A stretch of DNA of 64,000 nucleotides from Trema orientale (lineage: Eukaryota > Streptophyta > Magnoliopsida > Rosales > Cannabaceae), in NCBI GenBank assembly GCA_002914845.1, contig JXTC01000153.1, forward strand, positions 529,664 through 593,663. The letters run 5' to 3'. Position numbers and translations under genes: made by a program. Below are positions 12,182 to 24,100 of this stretch, in pieces (the first letter of the stretch is position 1; each line of letters starts with the position of its first letter). The notes under the pieces were generated by a model. It was not told the origin of the DNA and searched no databases. It saw only the letters and a program-made list of their open reading frames with translations.

Positions 12182-13752
12182 TGTTAGGATTATGCCCAAA
12201 AAGTGTTTATTATTTATGGATATTTATTGAATGTTTTGGATATTTAATAAATAATATTCCATGCATAGTATTTATGATAATATTTTGATTATTGGTACAA
12301 TAGTAAATGTCAAAAAGGTTCCATAATTTATTTATTAGAGAAATATTTTAATAAAGTTATTTATTAAATTTAAGATATTTTCTCTAGTAAGTTTGTTCAC
12401 AACTAATAAAAAAAGCTAAACACTTCTCTTGGATCGTGTTGTAAGACTTTGTGCATTTATGGTGTGTCTTAATCTATATTAGTGTGACTATGTGTAAAAA
12501 ATCTTGGTGTGTAAACATTGAACAAGGACCATGTGAAATATGTTTTTATAGTAAGTGTTATTAACAAGAACATATTTTCACAAACTTAATAATTAACGTA
12601 TGTCTTTCTTAATCCTGAAATAAGTGAATTCGTGTTCATAATTTATATTATTTAAGATATTAAGAGGTATGGATCAAGAAATTGACGAACTAGACCCTAA
12701 CATTTTGGTTATAATGGGCATTGGAAGTATATACTTATAGATATGAAATCCACAACTCTATTATATAGAGAAGTGAATACCACCTTGAGGAGCTATAGGA
12801 GCTTGGATGATTTAAATCTTAGCTAAGTAATTAATAAAATTGGATATTTTATTAATTGAAGACTTTCTATAAGTCTGGTCATCCATTAGATATAGTATTG
12901 TATCAAGGAATTGAAAGATATAATTAGAGGGGTAAAATAGTAATTTTACCTAGCTCTAATTATCGATATTCATGTAGGGATACACGTGCATATGTTAATT
13001 ATCTAATGGTCATAATTTTAATTATAAAGTATCTTGTGATATTTATTTAATTCAAGAGTGTAGTTTGGACCTTTTGTGGAATAAGTCCATAACTAATAGT
13101 ATAAGCCCACTTGTATTAAGAGTTGATTGTAATTGTGCCTTTCTATTAGAGCTTGAATTAAATAGGTCCATTTCGGTCCCCAACTTATACCAACATGTAT
13201 CTTGGATTGTATGAGATCAATTGAGCTTAAATTATTTTCAGGGCAATTATACAAAAAGGGAGAAAAAAGCTGGACAACATAGTAGACCCCTAGGCCCACC
13301 ATCTGCTCCTTGGAGCAGAGGAATGTCGGCCAGCCCTAGGCCTATCAGGGCTGGCCGAATTCCTTTGTAGGGAGGAGCCTATAAAAGGCTCCACCCCCAT
13401 TCTTATTATGGTAAGATTCAGTTTTGACGGAAATATTAGTTTAACGGCTGCACAGAAAACAGAGAGAAAATAAGAAAGAAATTCTTAGAGCCACATTTGG
13501 AGGCCATTAGAGTTCTTGGATTATCACTTGAAGATTCATCAAGATCGAGGTGCCCACTCACCTCTGCAGTTATAAGCTTAGTGCATAGGAAGGAAGACTC
13601 ATTGGTTGAGCTACATAATCTCTTGTATGTATTTAGACTATAACAAAGATCCTAAAAGGTTTTAAAAATTACTATAATCCGAATTTTTTTTTATTTTTCA
13701 TGCTCCCGCTCATCTTTGATTTTGTCACGTTTTTCATAAATAATTACCAACA
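12182..13752 (+). repeat. Solo LTR (probably Ty1/copia) nested in another solo LTR
   Basis: The segment begins TGTTAGGATTATGCCC and ends TACCAACA, giving short inverted ends (TGTTRG/CCAACA). TAAAC occurs exactly on both sides (12177-12181 and 13753-13757). The 1571 bp hold a promoter-like CTATAAAAGG at 13379-13388 but no PBS, polypurine tract or coding domain. The TGTTAGGATTATGCCC start and the late CTCCCGCT motif are familiar from plant copia LTRs; the superfamily is therefore likely but not proven. It interrupts the - strand solo LTR 10857-14809 and is younger than it. Confidence 0.78.
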
Positions 13753-14342
13753 TAAACATATAACTCGTTTAATTTGGGTCCGCCCTGAAATCCGTCATGT
13801 GGCACACAAAACAAGGTGAAATCCTGAGCCTCGTGTCTCGGATTTATTAAGAAAGTTACGAAAATATCACTTTCTAAAAATATTTTTGTAGATGCCACTT
13901 TTTCAAATATGATTTTCTCACAAACCAATTGTCAATTCCATACAACATAACCAGCCATCCTCATGTCTTAAATCACACAATCATCTCATAAAGTTTCATC
14001 ATCACCACTTGAACTTCACAAAAATAATTACAAAAATATTACTATTTTCTTATAAAACTATCCAGGAAGTTTCAATCACTCACCGGAGTTGAATCGCTGG
14101 AAACCAACAGCTGAGAAGGGTCAGCGCCGATCAGGGAAGGCTTGGGCTTGCTTGGTAGGGTGGTGCTCGGCATTGAATGGTGGCAAAAATGCAGAAATCA
14201 GTCGTGAGGAGCCACGGCTTCACGCACGATTTCCGGCACTTGGCGGCGCGACGAGCCACAAAGACAGGTAGCGAGCCTTCAATCGAGTTAGGAGCAGTTC
14301 TGGCTGGAGGTCCGAGTCTGGGATGCTTCGGTGGCCGAAATG

Positions 14343-14622
14343 TTGATGAAGAACCAACAGGGATAGAGAGAACGTGAGAGAGAGGAAGTTTAGAGAAAAC
14401 ATTAGGGGTTTCAAAACATTCGGGGAATTTTATGACATGTGGCATAAATGGGTTGATTACCCATCTTTTTAAAATTGCCATTTTGATGAAGAATCAAAAG
14501 AGATAGAGAGAACGTGAGAGAGAGGAAGCTTGGAGAAAAAATTAGGGGTTTCAAAATATTTGGAGAATTTTGTGACATGTGGCATAAATGGGCTGGTGAC
14601 CCATCTTTTGAAAATTGCCATT
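14343..14622. repeat. Tandem duplication, 2 x 140 bp
   Basis: The two copies, 14343-14482 and 14483-14622, both begin TTGATGAAGAA and share GATAGAGAGAACGTGAGAG and GACATGTGGCATAAATGGG. They differ at roughly one base in ten. The duplication lies within the leader part of the solo LTR 10857-14809 and is not obvious in the second copy of that LTR, so it arose in this copy or its recent ancestor. Confidence 0.85.
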
Positions 14623-15469
14623 TGACCCCGGGTTTCGAATTCTTCTTCATTCAAGTCCTTGAAAATTGGAATTTAATCCTAACTTATACAAATTCTTTTC
14701 ACTTGAACCACCATTCAAAGTTAATTAAAATTTCAGCCATTTTAATTATTTTTAATCCCAAATTTATGAAAAGACCAAAATACCCTTAATTAAAAATCAA
14801 GGTTTTACAATAAAAACTACCATAGAAATGACATCAAATAGGAAAAACAATAATATAAAATAAATGTTAAAAGAAGAATAAAAAGATGACAACAATATAG
14901 GAGGAGGACACTTAACTATAAAACAACAATGACAAGAAAACAACATAAATGACAAAATATATTGTAAAGGAGCTTTTATCAATTTTGACATTGTTATAAA
15001 GCTTAAAGTGTATGTGATGAAAAAAGGGGCAATCTATGAACTATTTACAAAATTAAGATTTTTATTTAATGAAAATTTCAGAATTTTAAATTACCCCAAA
15101 TTCGACTATAGTTGAAAATTTTCAACTAAGTCAAAGAGAGTCTTTTTTTCCATCATGAGAGGATTAATAATCTTACTAGGTGTAAATTTCCCTATTGTAT
15201 GGCGTGAAATATAAAAACGATAAAAAAAATAATAATAAACGACGTCATCCAGTAAAACGACAAGAACGTACACAAACATCATAAAGGTAATGTAATTGCA
15301 ACAGAAAAAATGATAGCATGGCACCTTCTTATCGTTTAGTTATATCTCATCTAAGTACACAATCTAATCTTCTCATATCGTACATCCATGATTATCGCTA
15401 AGTCTTAGCGCAAACTATATAAATAGATCAGTGAACTGGAAAAAAAAAAAATACCCTTAAATTTGAGTC

Positions 15470-15750
15470 TTCTGCAATTTAAAGCTTAAAGTTTGGACTC
15501 TGTAAAAATATATCTTGAGATTAAGAATTTTGAAAATTAATACTCTATATTGACTTTTTGACTAATTTTATTAAAAAAAGAAATAATATCCTCTATTAAA
15601 ATTTGATTAATCGTTATTATTGTCCTTAATTTTAAGAATATTATTGTTTTGTATCAATCAAAATTCAAAGTTATAAACTAAGTATTAATTTTAAGAAATC
15701 TTAATGTCAAAGTACTATTTTTTTTAATTTAAATTGCATAACACCGTATC
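15470..15750. mobile_element. Short palindromic repeat, possible MITE
   Basis: A left arm at 15514-15551 (containing GAAAATTAATACTC) and a right arm at 15676-15712 (AGTATTAATTTTAAG) are imperfect inverted repeats around an AT-rich loop. There is no clear TSD. A decayed foldback element is the simplest reading. Confidence 0.4.
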
Positions 15751-15806
15751 TAATATATTTTTTTGCGGTTTGCCTGGAATAGACATGCAAACACTGAATT
15801 AAATTT

Positions 15807-16449
15807 AGAGAAATGCTAAATACATTCTCTTTTTCACTCTCTTTTACACTCTCTAGTCTCACTGTTTGACACGTGGATTCCACTATCTAGTTTAATATTT
15901 TAATAATGCAACAAATCATAGTGGAATCCACATGTTAGTGCTAAGCATTGGTCGGATTGGGCGGGTTAACCTGCCCGTCCAATCCGCACAATCAGTTTCA
16001 GGTTGTATTTTTACAACCGAAACCTGCCCAATTTTAGAATTTTAAATTTGTGACTCGATCAAATTAGTCAGGTTAACCCGACTTAGTGTTTATAAGTATA
16101 ATTTTAATGTTTTTTTTTTTACTATTTTTCCCAAATTATTTGGCTTTTATATAATATATATTTAAAAATGAATTAAAAAAATAAGAATAAATTTTATTCA
16201 ATCGGATTGGATTACATTGAGCAGGTTGTCAAAACTGTCTAACTGGATCATTATAATTTCGAGTTGGCATTTATTAACTTGAATTCAATTCGGGTTACTT
16301 TTTAATTGGATTGATCGGGTTCGGATTGGTCGGATTATTCGGATTGGTTGGGTTAAAGAATTTTTTGCACATCTCTATTACGTGTCAAATATGAGATTAA
16401 GAAAGTACAAAAAAAAAAATATAAAAAAAAATATTGTTAGCATTCCTCT
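15807..16449. mobile_element. Palindromic MITE interrupted by a hAT-like element
   Basis: The left end AGAGAAATGCTAA matches the reverse complement of the right end (AGAGGAATGCTAA), and TTTGACACGTGG recurs inverted across the insertion. TAAATTT at 15800-15806 and 16450-16456 is a 7-bp TSD candidate. An inner hairpin (GTGGATTCCACTAT with ATAGTGGAATCCAC) adds to the foldback structure. The element at 15936-16377 sits inside the right arm. Confidence 0.65.
15936..16377. mobile_element. hAT-like element nested in the palindromic MITE
   Basis: The left end TAGTGCTAAGCA and the inverted right end TAGAGATGTGCA are hAT-like. Subterminal CGGATTGG/AACCCG motifs are repeated in both halves. The flanking octamers CCACATGT and TTACGTGT match at 5 of 8 positions, consistent with an old 8-bp TSD within the CACGTGT of the host MITE. 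There is no coding region. Confidence 0.55.
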
Positions 16450-16818
16450 TAAATTTATTTTTTACTTTGTTGCCACTGGCTCCCAAGTCCCAACCCAAAG
16501 TACATTTGGTTACGCACATGATGTTACAGAGCACCACCCGTCGCTCTCGTCAACCCTCCGTAGGCGCCAACGCCCAAAAAAACCTGAAATATTCAACCCA
16601 ACTCTTTCCCCCATGAGATTTTGACTCAAAATAAAAGAATTTAGAATGCGCAAAGGAACAAAAACTTCATTCCCCTTGTGTGGGATTATCATGGATTGTA
16701 GTCCCCAGAAGCGGAGCTTTCCAGGAAAAAAGTTTTGCTTTGTAGTAAAATAAAGAAAACCCAGTTGCAGACTCGGTTCTAATTTCCATATTTTGAGGTT
16801 TGTTGGGGTTTTTCAGTG

Positions 16819-16899
16819 ATGGGTTTGAAGTACAAGGCTGGTCTGGGGTTGATTGCCACGGTGCTTGTTATATGGGTCTCCTCTGCTGAGGTCACTCAG
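16819..16899 (+). other. Alternative first coding exon (1a) of the EamA transporter
   Basis: This 81-bp exon encodes 27 residues starting [20 protein letters not shown] and ends SSAEVTQ before a GT donor. It parallels exon 1b (17502-17582), which starts [20 protein letters not shown] and has the same ending. Both finish in phase 0 and could join exon 2 at 18094. The duplication extends into the leader upstream and into the intron (GGCCGTTGAGAAAAAA near 17060 and GGCCATTGAGAAAAAA near 17710), with a period of 683 bp at the exon. Whether both exons are transcribed cannot be seen here. Confidence 0.65.
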
Positions 16900-16960
16900 G
16901 TTTGGTTTACTTTTATCGTTATTAATATGTTGCTGCTTTCTTTCCTTTTTGTAATCTTAA

Positions 16961-16970
16961 TAATAATAGT

Positions 16971-17005
<35 letters not shown>
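16961..17005. repeat. (AAT)n microsatellite
   Basis: AATAATAATAGTATTAATAATAAT and similar words continue for about 45 bp, just downstream of exon 1a in the transporter gene. The only interruption is a GTATT. Confidence 0.9.
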
Positions 17006-17006
<1 letters not shown>

Positions 17007-17501
17007 GGGAAGTCTGTTTTTTCTCAAAACTGTAACACTTCGCCCTCGTTGCTCCTTTTGGGCCGTTGAGAAAAAACTTTCTATTTTGGAAATTATACAG
17101 TTGTGCGATTTTTGGAAGTTCATTAAGGCTGCCCCTCGTGTCTACATATACGTATACAATCAGAATATGATGATTTTAATTTCGCCGGCCTTGTGCCTTG
17201 TTCCGGAACCAAACAAGGATGGTTTATACATAACCACATGTCACTCTCATTGACCCAAAACGAAGACTGGAAACCTTTGCTTAGAGACATTTGACACCAA
17301 AATATTTGTCAACTTTGACGCCTTCAAATTCCCAAAAATCTCACCAGAATGAAAAATAGCTAAAACCACATTTGATTTCCGTTTTATTCAAAAGGGTAAG
17401 TGTTTTCTGTAGCAATTTTTGATTTTGCGGAGGATTTGAGAATACCCAGTTCGTATCTTGGTTCGGAATTTCAGTTTTGGGGCTTTGGTAGTGGTTTGAT
17501 A

Positions 17502-20500
17502 ATGGGTTGGAGGTACAAAGCAGGTCTGGGGTTGATTGGTTCATTCGTTTTCATATGGGTGTCCTCTGCAGAGGTTACTCAGGTTTGGAATTATTTTATA
17601 ATTGTTTGTTAATTATAAAAATGGGATGATTATTTTTAGTTTTGTGTATGGTACAGATCGATACAGAATGTCAAATGCTTCTTTGTTATTATTTCTGCTG
17701 CTCTTTTTGGCCATTGAGAAAAAAGGCACTGTAAGAAAAGTAAAAAGTTAGGCTCATAAGTCATAACATTTTACTGTTCTGTAGGCAAATTACAACTCAC
17801 TAGAATAACAAAGAACAAAAACTTGAGACTATGACATCTGTAACTCTCCCTCGCGTTTTGGGTTCTGTTAAATTAACCAAAACAATATAAAAGTTCGTAA
17901 ATTGAATGAATGGCCAATAAGATTAGTATTATGCCAATATTTTTTTGGTCTTTCCGAGTTGTGAAGAATGGCTATTTTTTTGGTATTTAATTCTTTCTAC
18001 TTTCAAGTTTCAAATGCATCCTTTACCTTTGGAGCTTTATTTCCTCCTGTCTATTTATTTAATCCTTAACTTATGGTACTTTGTTTGCTGCAGAGAATCT
18101 TCGAAGAGTATAAACAACCATTTGCGCTTACTTATTTGGGAGTGTCTCTTATGGCCATATTTTTACCTATAGCAGCTTTTAAAGACTGGATCTGCGGCTT
18201 AATGAGGCCAACCTTATTTAGTAACTTCTTGGATGACACTAGTGACATGAGCACTTCGATTGGGGTTGATATCCCTCTTAGAACCAATGGAGTGCTCCAG
18301 AGTCCAGAAGGAGATCTGAGAATTGGCCTGCTTACTGACAAATTTCTCAGTGACAGGGAAGATGGGATACTTGTAGATGCTACAAATGAAGAGGATGAGG
18401 CACACTTGCTCAAACAAACTTCTGAGCTCAGTTCATGGGAAGTTGCAAAATACTGCCTATATCTGACTCCAATATGGTTTTTTACAGAGGTATAATTAGT
18501 CATTTTGACGTCTATTATTCCTAGGACACGATCACTTCGTAGTTTTCTCACAATTTCCTTTGGTGTAACCTTTGCTTGAATGACTGAGAATCATATGTGC
18601 ACCAATTTTAGCTTGCTTAATGTCAGTGTTGCCAGATTGCTTTAAGGATTCACGAGGAAGAGATTTTTCCACCATCTACTTTATAATTTTATCTACTAAT
18701 CTAGAGGCTAGATCAGAGTTTTAAGTGACTTCAATCTTGCTGTTAAACGGATATTTACTTGTCAAAAACTGTTTTTGACTCTCTTGATTGGTTTCATGTC
18801 ATGCAGTATTGCTCGAACTCTGCATTGGCAAATACTAGTGTTGCAAGTACCACCGTCCTAACATCTACATCAGGGCTATTTACACTTTTCTTTGGAGCTT
18901 TCCTTCGTCAGGACTCCATAAATGTACCAAGGGTAGTTGCTGTTTTTATCAGCATTGCTGGCGTTGCCATGGCGACGGTTGGAAAAACTTGGGCATCTGA
19001 TGAACTTTTTAGCGTCACTGAGTAAGTTTATAGTTGCTTGAGTGATATTAAACTTATCTGTTCCTGTCAGTTTTCTTCCTCCTTACTTTTCAGTTATGTA
19101 AATATAAGTATGCCCTGAGTGAAGATTTACAATTTCAGGTTAGAATGCTTCTAGCTTACTGCATTATTGTTCATATAAACTTGACCTATAAAGCTATAGT
19201 CTGATCTACTAGTAATTGGGCTTGTCAAGTTTTTTAAAGTGCAGCTGATAATATTCTGAAACTTTATGTTGTCTCCGTTATTTATTTTATTATTTTTTTG
19301 GGTAAAGGGATAGAGAGCATTCTATAGCTGGAGACGTGTTTGGTCTTCTCTCAGCAGTATTTTATGGCTTATTTACAGGTAAGGTTGTTCTATTTGGAAA
19401 TCTTATGTAAATTTTCCTGCATGATCTTTAATATTATTGTTCTGGTATGCCCAACCAGTGCTGCTCAAGAAATTTGCTGGATCGGAAGGAGACAAGGTTG
19501 ATGTACAAAAGTTCTTTGGATACATTGGTCTCTTCACTTTTCTGAGTCTTTGGTGGCTTGGTGAGTAGATTAATGACAAACCTTTACCCATTTCTTTTGT
19601 TATTACCAACTTGTTAGATTTACTAGAATCGGATGATATAAGTGGTCATAGATTTTGTGGAACGAAGAAGCATTTTATAATACTGGAATCTTAATCAGAA
19701 TATGGTCCTTGGGTGGAAAGTTCTTTACTTTGAATGCCAAAGTATTTTGTCGTTGGATAACAAAATAGTTAAGACGTGTGGTGCATCTTTGCTCACCTAT
19801 CTTGATTTTGAGAACCAACCAAGAGTACATTTCTCCAAAATATGCTCTTGGCTCTCACTTCCTTTTCTAGAGTCGCATCTCTCATAGCATTTTCATTCTT
19901 GCAGTGTGGCCACTGAATGCCCTCGGGGTTGAGCCTCGGTTTACATTTCCACGTTCAGAATCACTTGGGGAAGTTGTGCTGTTGAATGGTTTCGTGGGCA
20001 GTGTCCTTTCTGACTATTTTTGGTACGCAAATTACCTCCATATGTATATACACGCATATATAAAAATATATTTATTATATATAAGAGGTGGTTTTGTTGC
20101 ACACAAGGACAAAACACCTTTAGCTTACTGATTCTTACTTACTGTTCAAAAATCAATCTTCCATTTTCCTGAAGGAAAAAAAAAAGGACAAATCTGGAAC
20201 ATTTTTTTGGTCCTGAGGTCATTGAACTTGCATAATTATTTATAGAACAGAAAAGAAAGTGTATAACCCAGAAAGATGAGGTTAAGTCATCCGACCCATG
20301 GTTTGATCCCATAAGGTTTATGGATCAATTCCTGATGGAGACCTACCTACCTGACTAGCACTTCGCTAAAGTTTCCTGCCTCCCAAAAATTGTAGGGTTC
20401 AGCGTGAGGACCCAGTTTTGAACTCTAGTCTGTAAATGAAGTTTGGGGGATTTTTGGGATAATGTCATTATATAAATATGTGTGTATGTATAAGTATATG

Positions 20501-21099
20501 GTGCAGAATTGGCTTTTCTGAATTGATGTGCCAAGAGAATGGTCAAACCGACTATCCTCTAAACTGTTTTCCTGTCTATTCTTATCTATGAAACTGCAAA
20601 TTACGGCCATCCAGTTTTTTCACTTACTCCTAAAACTTTAACAGGGCTCTTTCTGTGATCTGGACTTCTCCACTGGTTGCAACATTGGGCATGTCTTTGA
20701 CAATTCCCCTTGCAATGGTGGCAGACATGGTAATACATGGCCGCCATTATTCTGCAATCTACATCTTTGGTTGCGTCCAGGTGTGCTCACGATAATTCTC
20801 GATTGACATTTTTTTTCTTGTAGTCCTTTCCCTTGATCATGAGAAAGTCAAATGTTTGCCTTTATTTCTTTAACTCTATAACTATGATTCTGTTCAACTT
20901 TTCGGGGCTTGAGCATGATGACTTCAACCTCAAGAGGGTTGAGAATCCTAAAATGGACTTTTGGCAACTGTTTCTAACAATTTAGTTCAGTATATCTAGC
21001 TATAAAGTCTCATTTCAGTTTATGTAACAATTTCAGGTTTTCGCGGGTTTTGTTGTGGCAAACCTATCAGACAAGTTTTCTTGCAGGGGAGAATTGTAA
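17502..21099 (+). CDS. EamA/DMT transporter, SLC35F5/YML018C-like (8 exons, 393 aa)
   Basis: Exons are 17502-17582, 18094-18489, 18807-19021, 19308-19378, 19459-19560, 19905-20022, 20645-20780 and 21037-21099; all phases agree and all introns are GT-AG. The product is a polytopic protein of the drug/metabolite transporter superfamily, resembling plant homologues of SLC35F5 and yeast YML018C. The first helix (about residues 6-22) lies in exon 1; a second follows at about 39-56 ([17 protein letters not shown]). An acidic loop at about 60-140 follows, then the EamA core with [18 protein letters not shown] and a final [10 protein letters not shown]. Start choice: MGWRYKAGL matches the usual N-terminus. 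The exon 4 acceptor (AAAG) is weak but needed for frame. Substrate and membrane are unknown; vacuolar or Golgi location is inferred from relatives only. Confidence 0.9.
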
Positions 21100-21406
21100 C
21101 AGTGAGACATATAACTTCTAGGCAGCAGAAGTATGTATATACAGACTGAACATACATAGAAACACTGAGAGCATAACATCTCTTCCATGTGTAGTTCGAT
21201 CATCTAGTAACACATCAAATACGTTAATTCAATTTGCCTTCTGTATTTTTCAAGCCAAAGCTCTTGTTTCATGTATGATTTTCACGTGTCTTTATTAGTT
21301 TGATGCGTTAGTACAAACATTTCACAGAGAGATTCATATGAGAAAGGTGAAGCAAATTCCGATAGTCAACCCAACTGAATGAATCATGATCTGCTTTTGT
21401 CTTCTA

Positions 21407-21444
<38 letters not shown>

Positions 21445-23123
21445 TTTTCGATATAGTGTCAACTGGGCGGCTTGTGTCGTTTACAAATTACGAGCATACC
21501 ATGCTGACTTAATAAACGGACTGTGATCAATAATTACTGTATGTATGGAGTATGGTACAATTATTTGCACAATATGCAAAGTAAAAAGGTTGGTTGAGAT
21601 TGATTCATTTAAGGGAATTATTTTTTTCCTTGTTGACTAGCAGTTTGTTTAATTTATACCTTTCATTTAGGCTATTATCAATATTATCATTGAGATTTAA
21701 TATTTTTAATAATTTTAGGAATTTTTAAATTGGTATAAACTAATGGCTTCATAGTGATAAAAAGTTCCCTCATTAATTTTACTAAAAAATGATTGTTGTG
21801 CCATGTCACCTATCTAGATTTACCTAAACACCCTAATTAAAGAACCCATATCTTTTTTCTCTAAACCATGGCCACATTGAAAACTTCTTCACTAACCTCT
21901 TTGTCGTGATCGAAGTCAGAAAATTGAGTCGCCATTAAATCTAGTGTTTTCACTGTGATTTTCTTTATTGATTAGTAGGAATACAGGGGAAAATTTGAAT
22001 TTCTGTATTTTTCATTAAACACCAATTAGAATTTATAAATATCATTTTAAAATATATATCTCAAAATTAATTCAAATTTAAAATTTTAAACAAAATTAAA
22101 ATTTATTATTAAATTAACAAGTACAAGAGAATTAAAAACACTCCAATAGAAAAAGCCCTTAGAAGTAACTAGTTACTAATTTTAATTTTGCTATAAAATA
22201 TGTATTAAAGGTTGAATTTGTATTCTTAAATTTTAAAGGGTATTTTGCAAAATTAATATTTAAAATAAAATGTTACCAATAGAAGGTATAAATTTATTAC
22301 CAATAATCTGAAAAGCAATATCATAAAACAGAAATTATAAAGGTTGGGCCTATTGTCACCCTCTGTCAGCCGAAGATTGAAGATGGGGAGCTTTTAATTT
22401 TTTCCTTTCACAAATTGTCCGTTTTAGTCATTTTTCTAGTCGACAAGGTGCTTTTATTCTCAAGTGGAGTATATATATAATCCCAAAACAAAAATTATAA
22501 ATCTAAGGGGATTATATATGCATTTCTGTTTGTTTGGATTAACAACACCCATTTAATATGAAAAATGACTAGAAAGGATAATTTAAAAAAAAATAAAAAA
22601 ATAAAGGCACCCTATCTAATATCTACATAATAGAATAAGTATATACCCATCAGAACGAACTCTAATAATTGTATAAAAACATGGGTTTATAGACTAGGTT
22701 AAAGGAAAGTAAGTAGAGTATTTTATATATATGATTTTAGTCTTTCATTTTATGTTGAATTAAATTAATAAGCATTTTTTTAATACAAAATCAAAATTGT
22801 AGTTTGTACATATATTGTGCTTTTTTTGGGTAATTTTGAAGGACTTTTTTTTCCGTGTATTGTTGTGTTTTTTTATGGTTCTTGTTGATTTCTTATTTTC
22901 TCTGGTTGTTCTTTTCAATACTGATTCATTAATCTTTTCTCCATAAGAATTAAAACTGCCATTGTTTTTCTATTTTGAGGGATGTGCAAGGAAGAAAATT
23001 AGTTTGAGAGTGTATAGTGTACTTTTATCTTGGCTTTGAATCTATGGTCTAGACACTTGTCTTTTTCCTGATTATTGGGGTGCCTTTTATAATAATGAGT
23101 GGTGCAAAAAAAAAATACCCTAA
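21100..23123. other. Intergenic DNA downstream of the transporter
   Basis: I see no gene. The transporter 3' UTR occupies the first few hundred bases. A pure (TTA)n microsatellite lies at about 21405-21446. The rest is AT-rich with words shared between distant positions, such as TCATTTTTCTAGTCG near 22430 and AAAAATGACTAGAAAGG near 22560, but no terminal structure could be confirmed. Confidence 0.4.
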
Positions 23124-23564
23124 GGCTATATTTGATAGGAAGGAAAAAAAAAAAAAAAAAAAAAGAGGAAGAAAAATGTTTGAGGGAAAAAGTAGAAGGA
23201 AATTAAAAAATTGAGTTCTTTCGTAGGAGAGATAAAGGAAGGGAAGGGAATGGAAAAGAGGAGAGAAAAGTGGAAGGAAAAAAATAGTGGAGCTCACAAA
23301 AACTTTTTTTCCCCCACAAATGGAGAGAAAATATGAAGGAAAAAGTTTTGTTAGTGAATGTATAAGTTAAATTACTAAACTGTTCTTGCACACTAAACTT
23401 TAAATAATAGTAATATACAGGTAAAATAGTCATTTTAAATTAAACTAACCTTCTTTCCTCCCTACATATCAAACAACTATGAGGAAAAAAAATATTTTCA
23501 TTTTCATCCTAAATATTTTCTTTCCTTCCCTCTTATTTTCTTTCCTCTCTACCAAACATAGCTT
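23124..23564. mobile_element. Tourist-like MITE
   Basis: The left end GGCTATATTTGATAGGAAGG and the inverted right end (AAGCTATGTTTGGTAGAGAGG) match over about 20 bp. CTAA flanks both sides (23120-23123 and 23565-23568), giving a 3- or 4-bp TSD that includes TAA, as in PIF/Harbinger elements. The interior is purine-rich on the left and pyrimidine-rich on the right, so the inverted symmetry extends inward. There is no coding capacity. Confidence 0.6.
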
Positions 23565-23852
23565 CTAATAACGTAAGTGTAAAATTATAAAATAGTAGTT
23601 ATATCTATAATTTGGGAAATTTCGACTATAAGACACCAAAATTTGGCCGCAGTACCACAACTACATTGAATAGCTGGGAATTGATCTCAGCATAAAGTTG
23701 GCCCATAAAAAATAGGTTTTAGATATTTTTATCTATATTGAACCACAATCACCATTAGATAACATGAAAAAAAAACTTGTAATCCATAAATGAATTAGGA
23801 GAAATTTAACAGGAGACAAAGAAGACTCATCCTTTGGGTTCTTGTTTCTTCG

Positions 23853-24100
23853 ATTTCTGGTACTTCATTAATAGCTTTTGGTGCTCAAATAACTTTTTAT
23901 TTTTTCTAGAAAAAATTTTAGAAAATCCTTTATTAATGGTGGCTACAAACTCTCATGTATTGATGAACTCAAAAATCTAGAAAATAAATTGCTCTAGGGA
24001 GCCATTGAGTTTCTGCAAAGTGGACAAGTATAGTGGGATTGGAATTGTAGGTCGATGGAATCGTCTTCTAGCTCTGCTTTTCCTCTTTCTTATATTCTTA
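23853..24100. repeat. 248-bp direct repeat, copy 1
   Basis: This block starts ATTTCTGGTACTTCATTAAT and ends TCTTATATTCTTA. It recurs almost unchanged at 24862-25109; I found one substitution, TATAGTGG versus TGTAGTGG. The function of the block is unknown and it has no coding sign. The two copies are separated by a Helitron-like segment. Confidence 0.9.

Larger units (their letters stand above)
10857..14809 (-). repeat. Solo LTR of a large Ty3/gypsy-type element (interrupted)
   Basis: Read on the - strand it starts TGTAAAACCTTG (14809) and ends TTCATAACA (10857). ATAAA flanks both sides exactly (10852-10856 and 14810-14814), the 5-bp TSD expected of an LTR element. Removing the nested insertion at 12182-13752 leaves about 2.4 kb, the size of the related copy at 27221-29658. 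Shared landmarks include CGAGGTA..TTTAATTA and ATTTATGATATGTACAAT. No PBS, PPT or coding domain is present, so this is a solo LTR left by recombination. The GC-rich 14089-14340 block gives spurious open frames. Confidence 0.75.

Noticed and set aside
14089-14481. Overlapping frames on both strands in a GC-rich block
   Set aside because: The block belongs to the 2.4-kb solo LTR, and its counterpart at 27375-27770 shows no conservation of any frame.
20290-20400. GGTTTGATCCC word in transporter intron 6 resembling a pol III B box
   Set aside because: No convincing A box, tail or direct repeats were found, so a SINE call is not supported.
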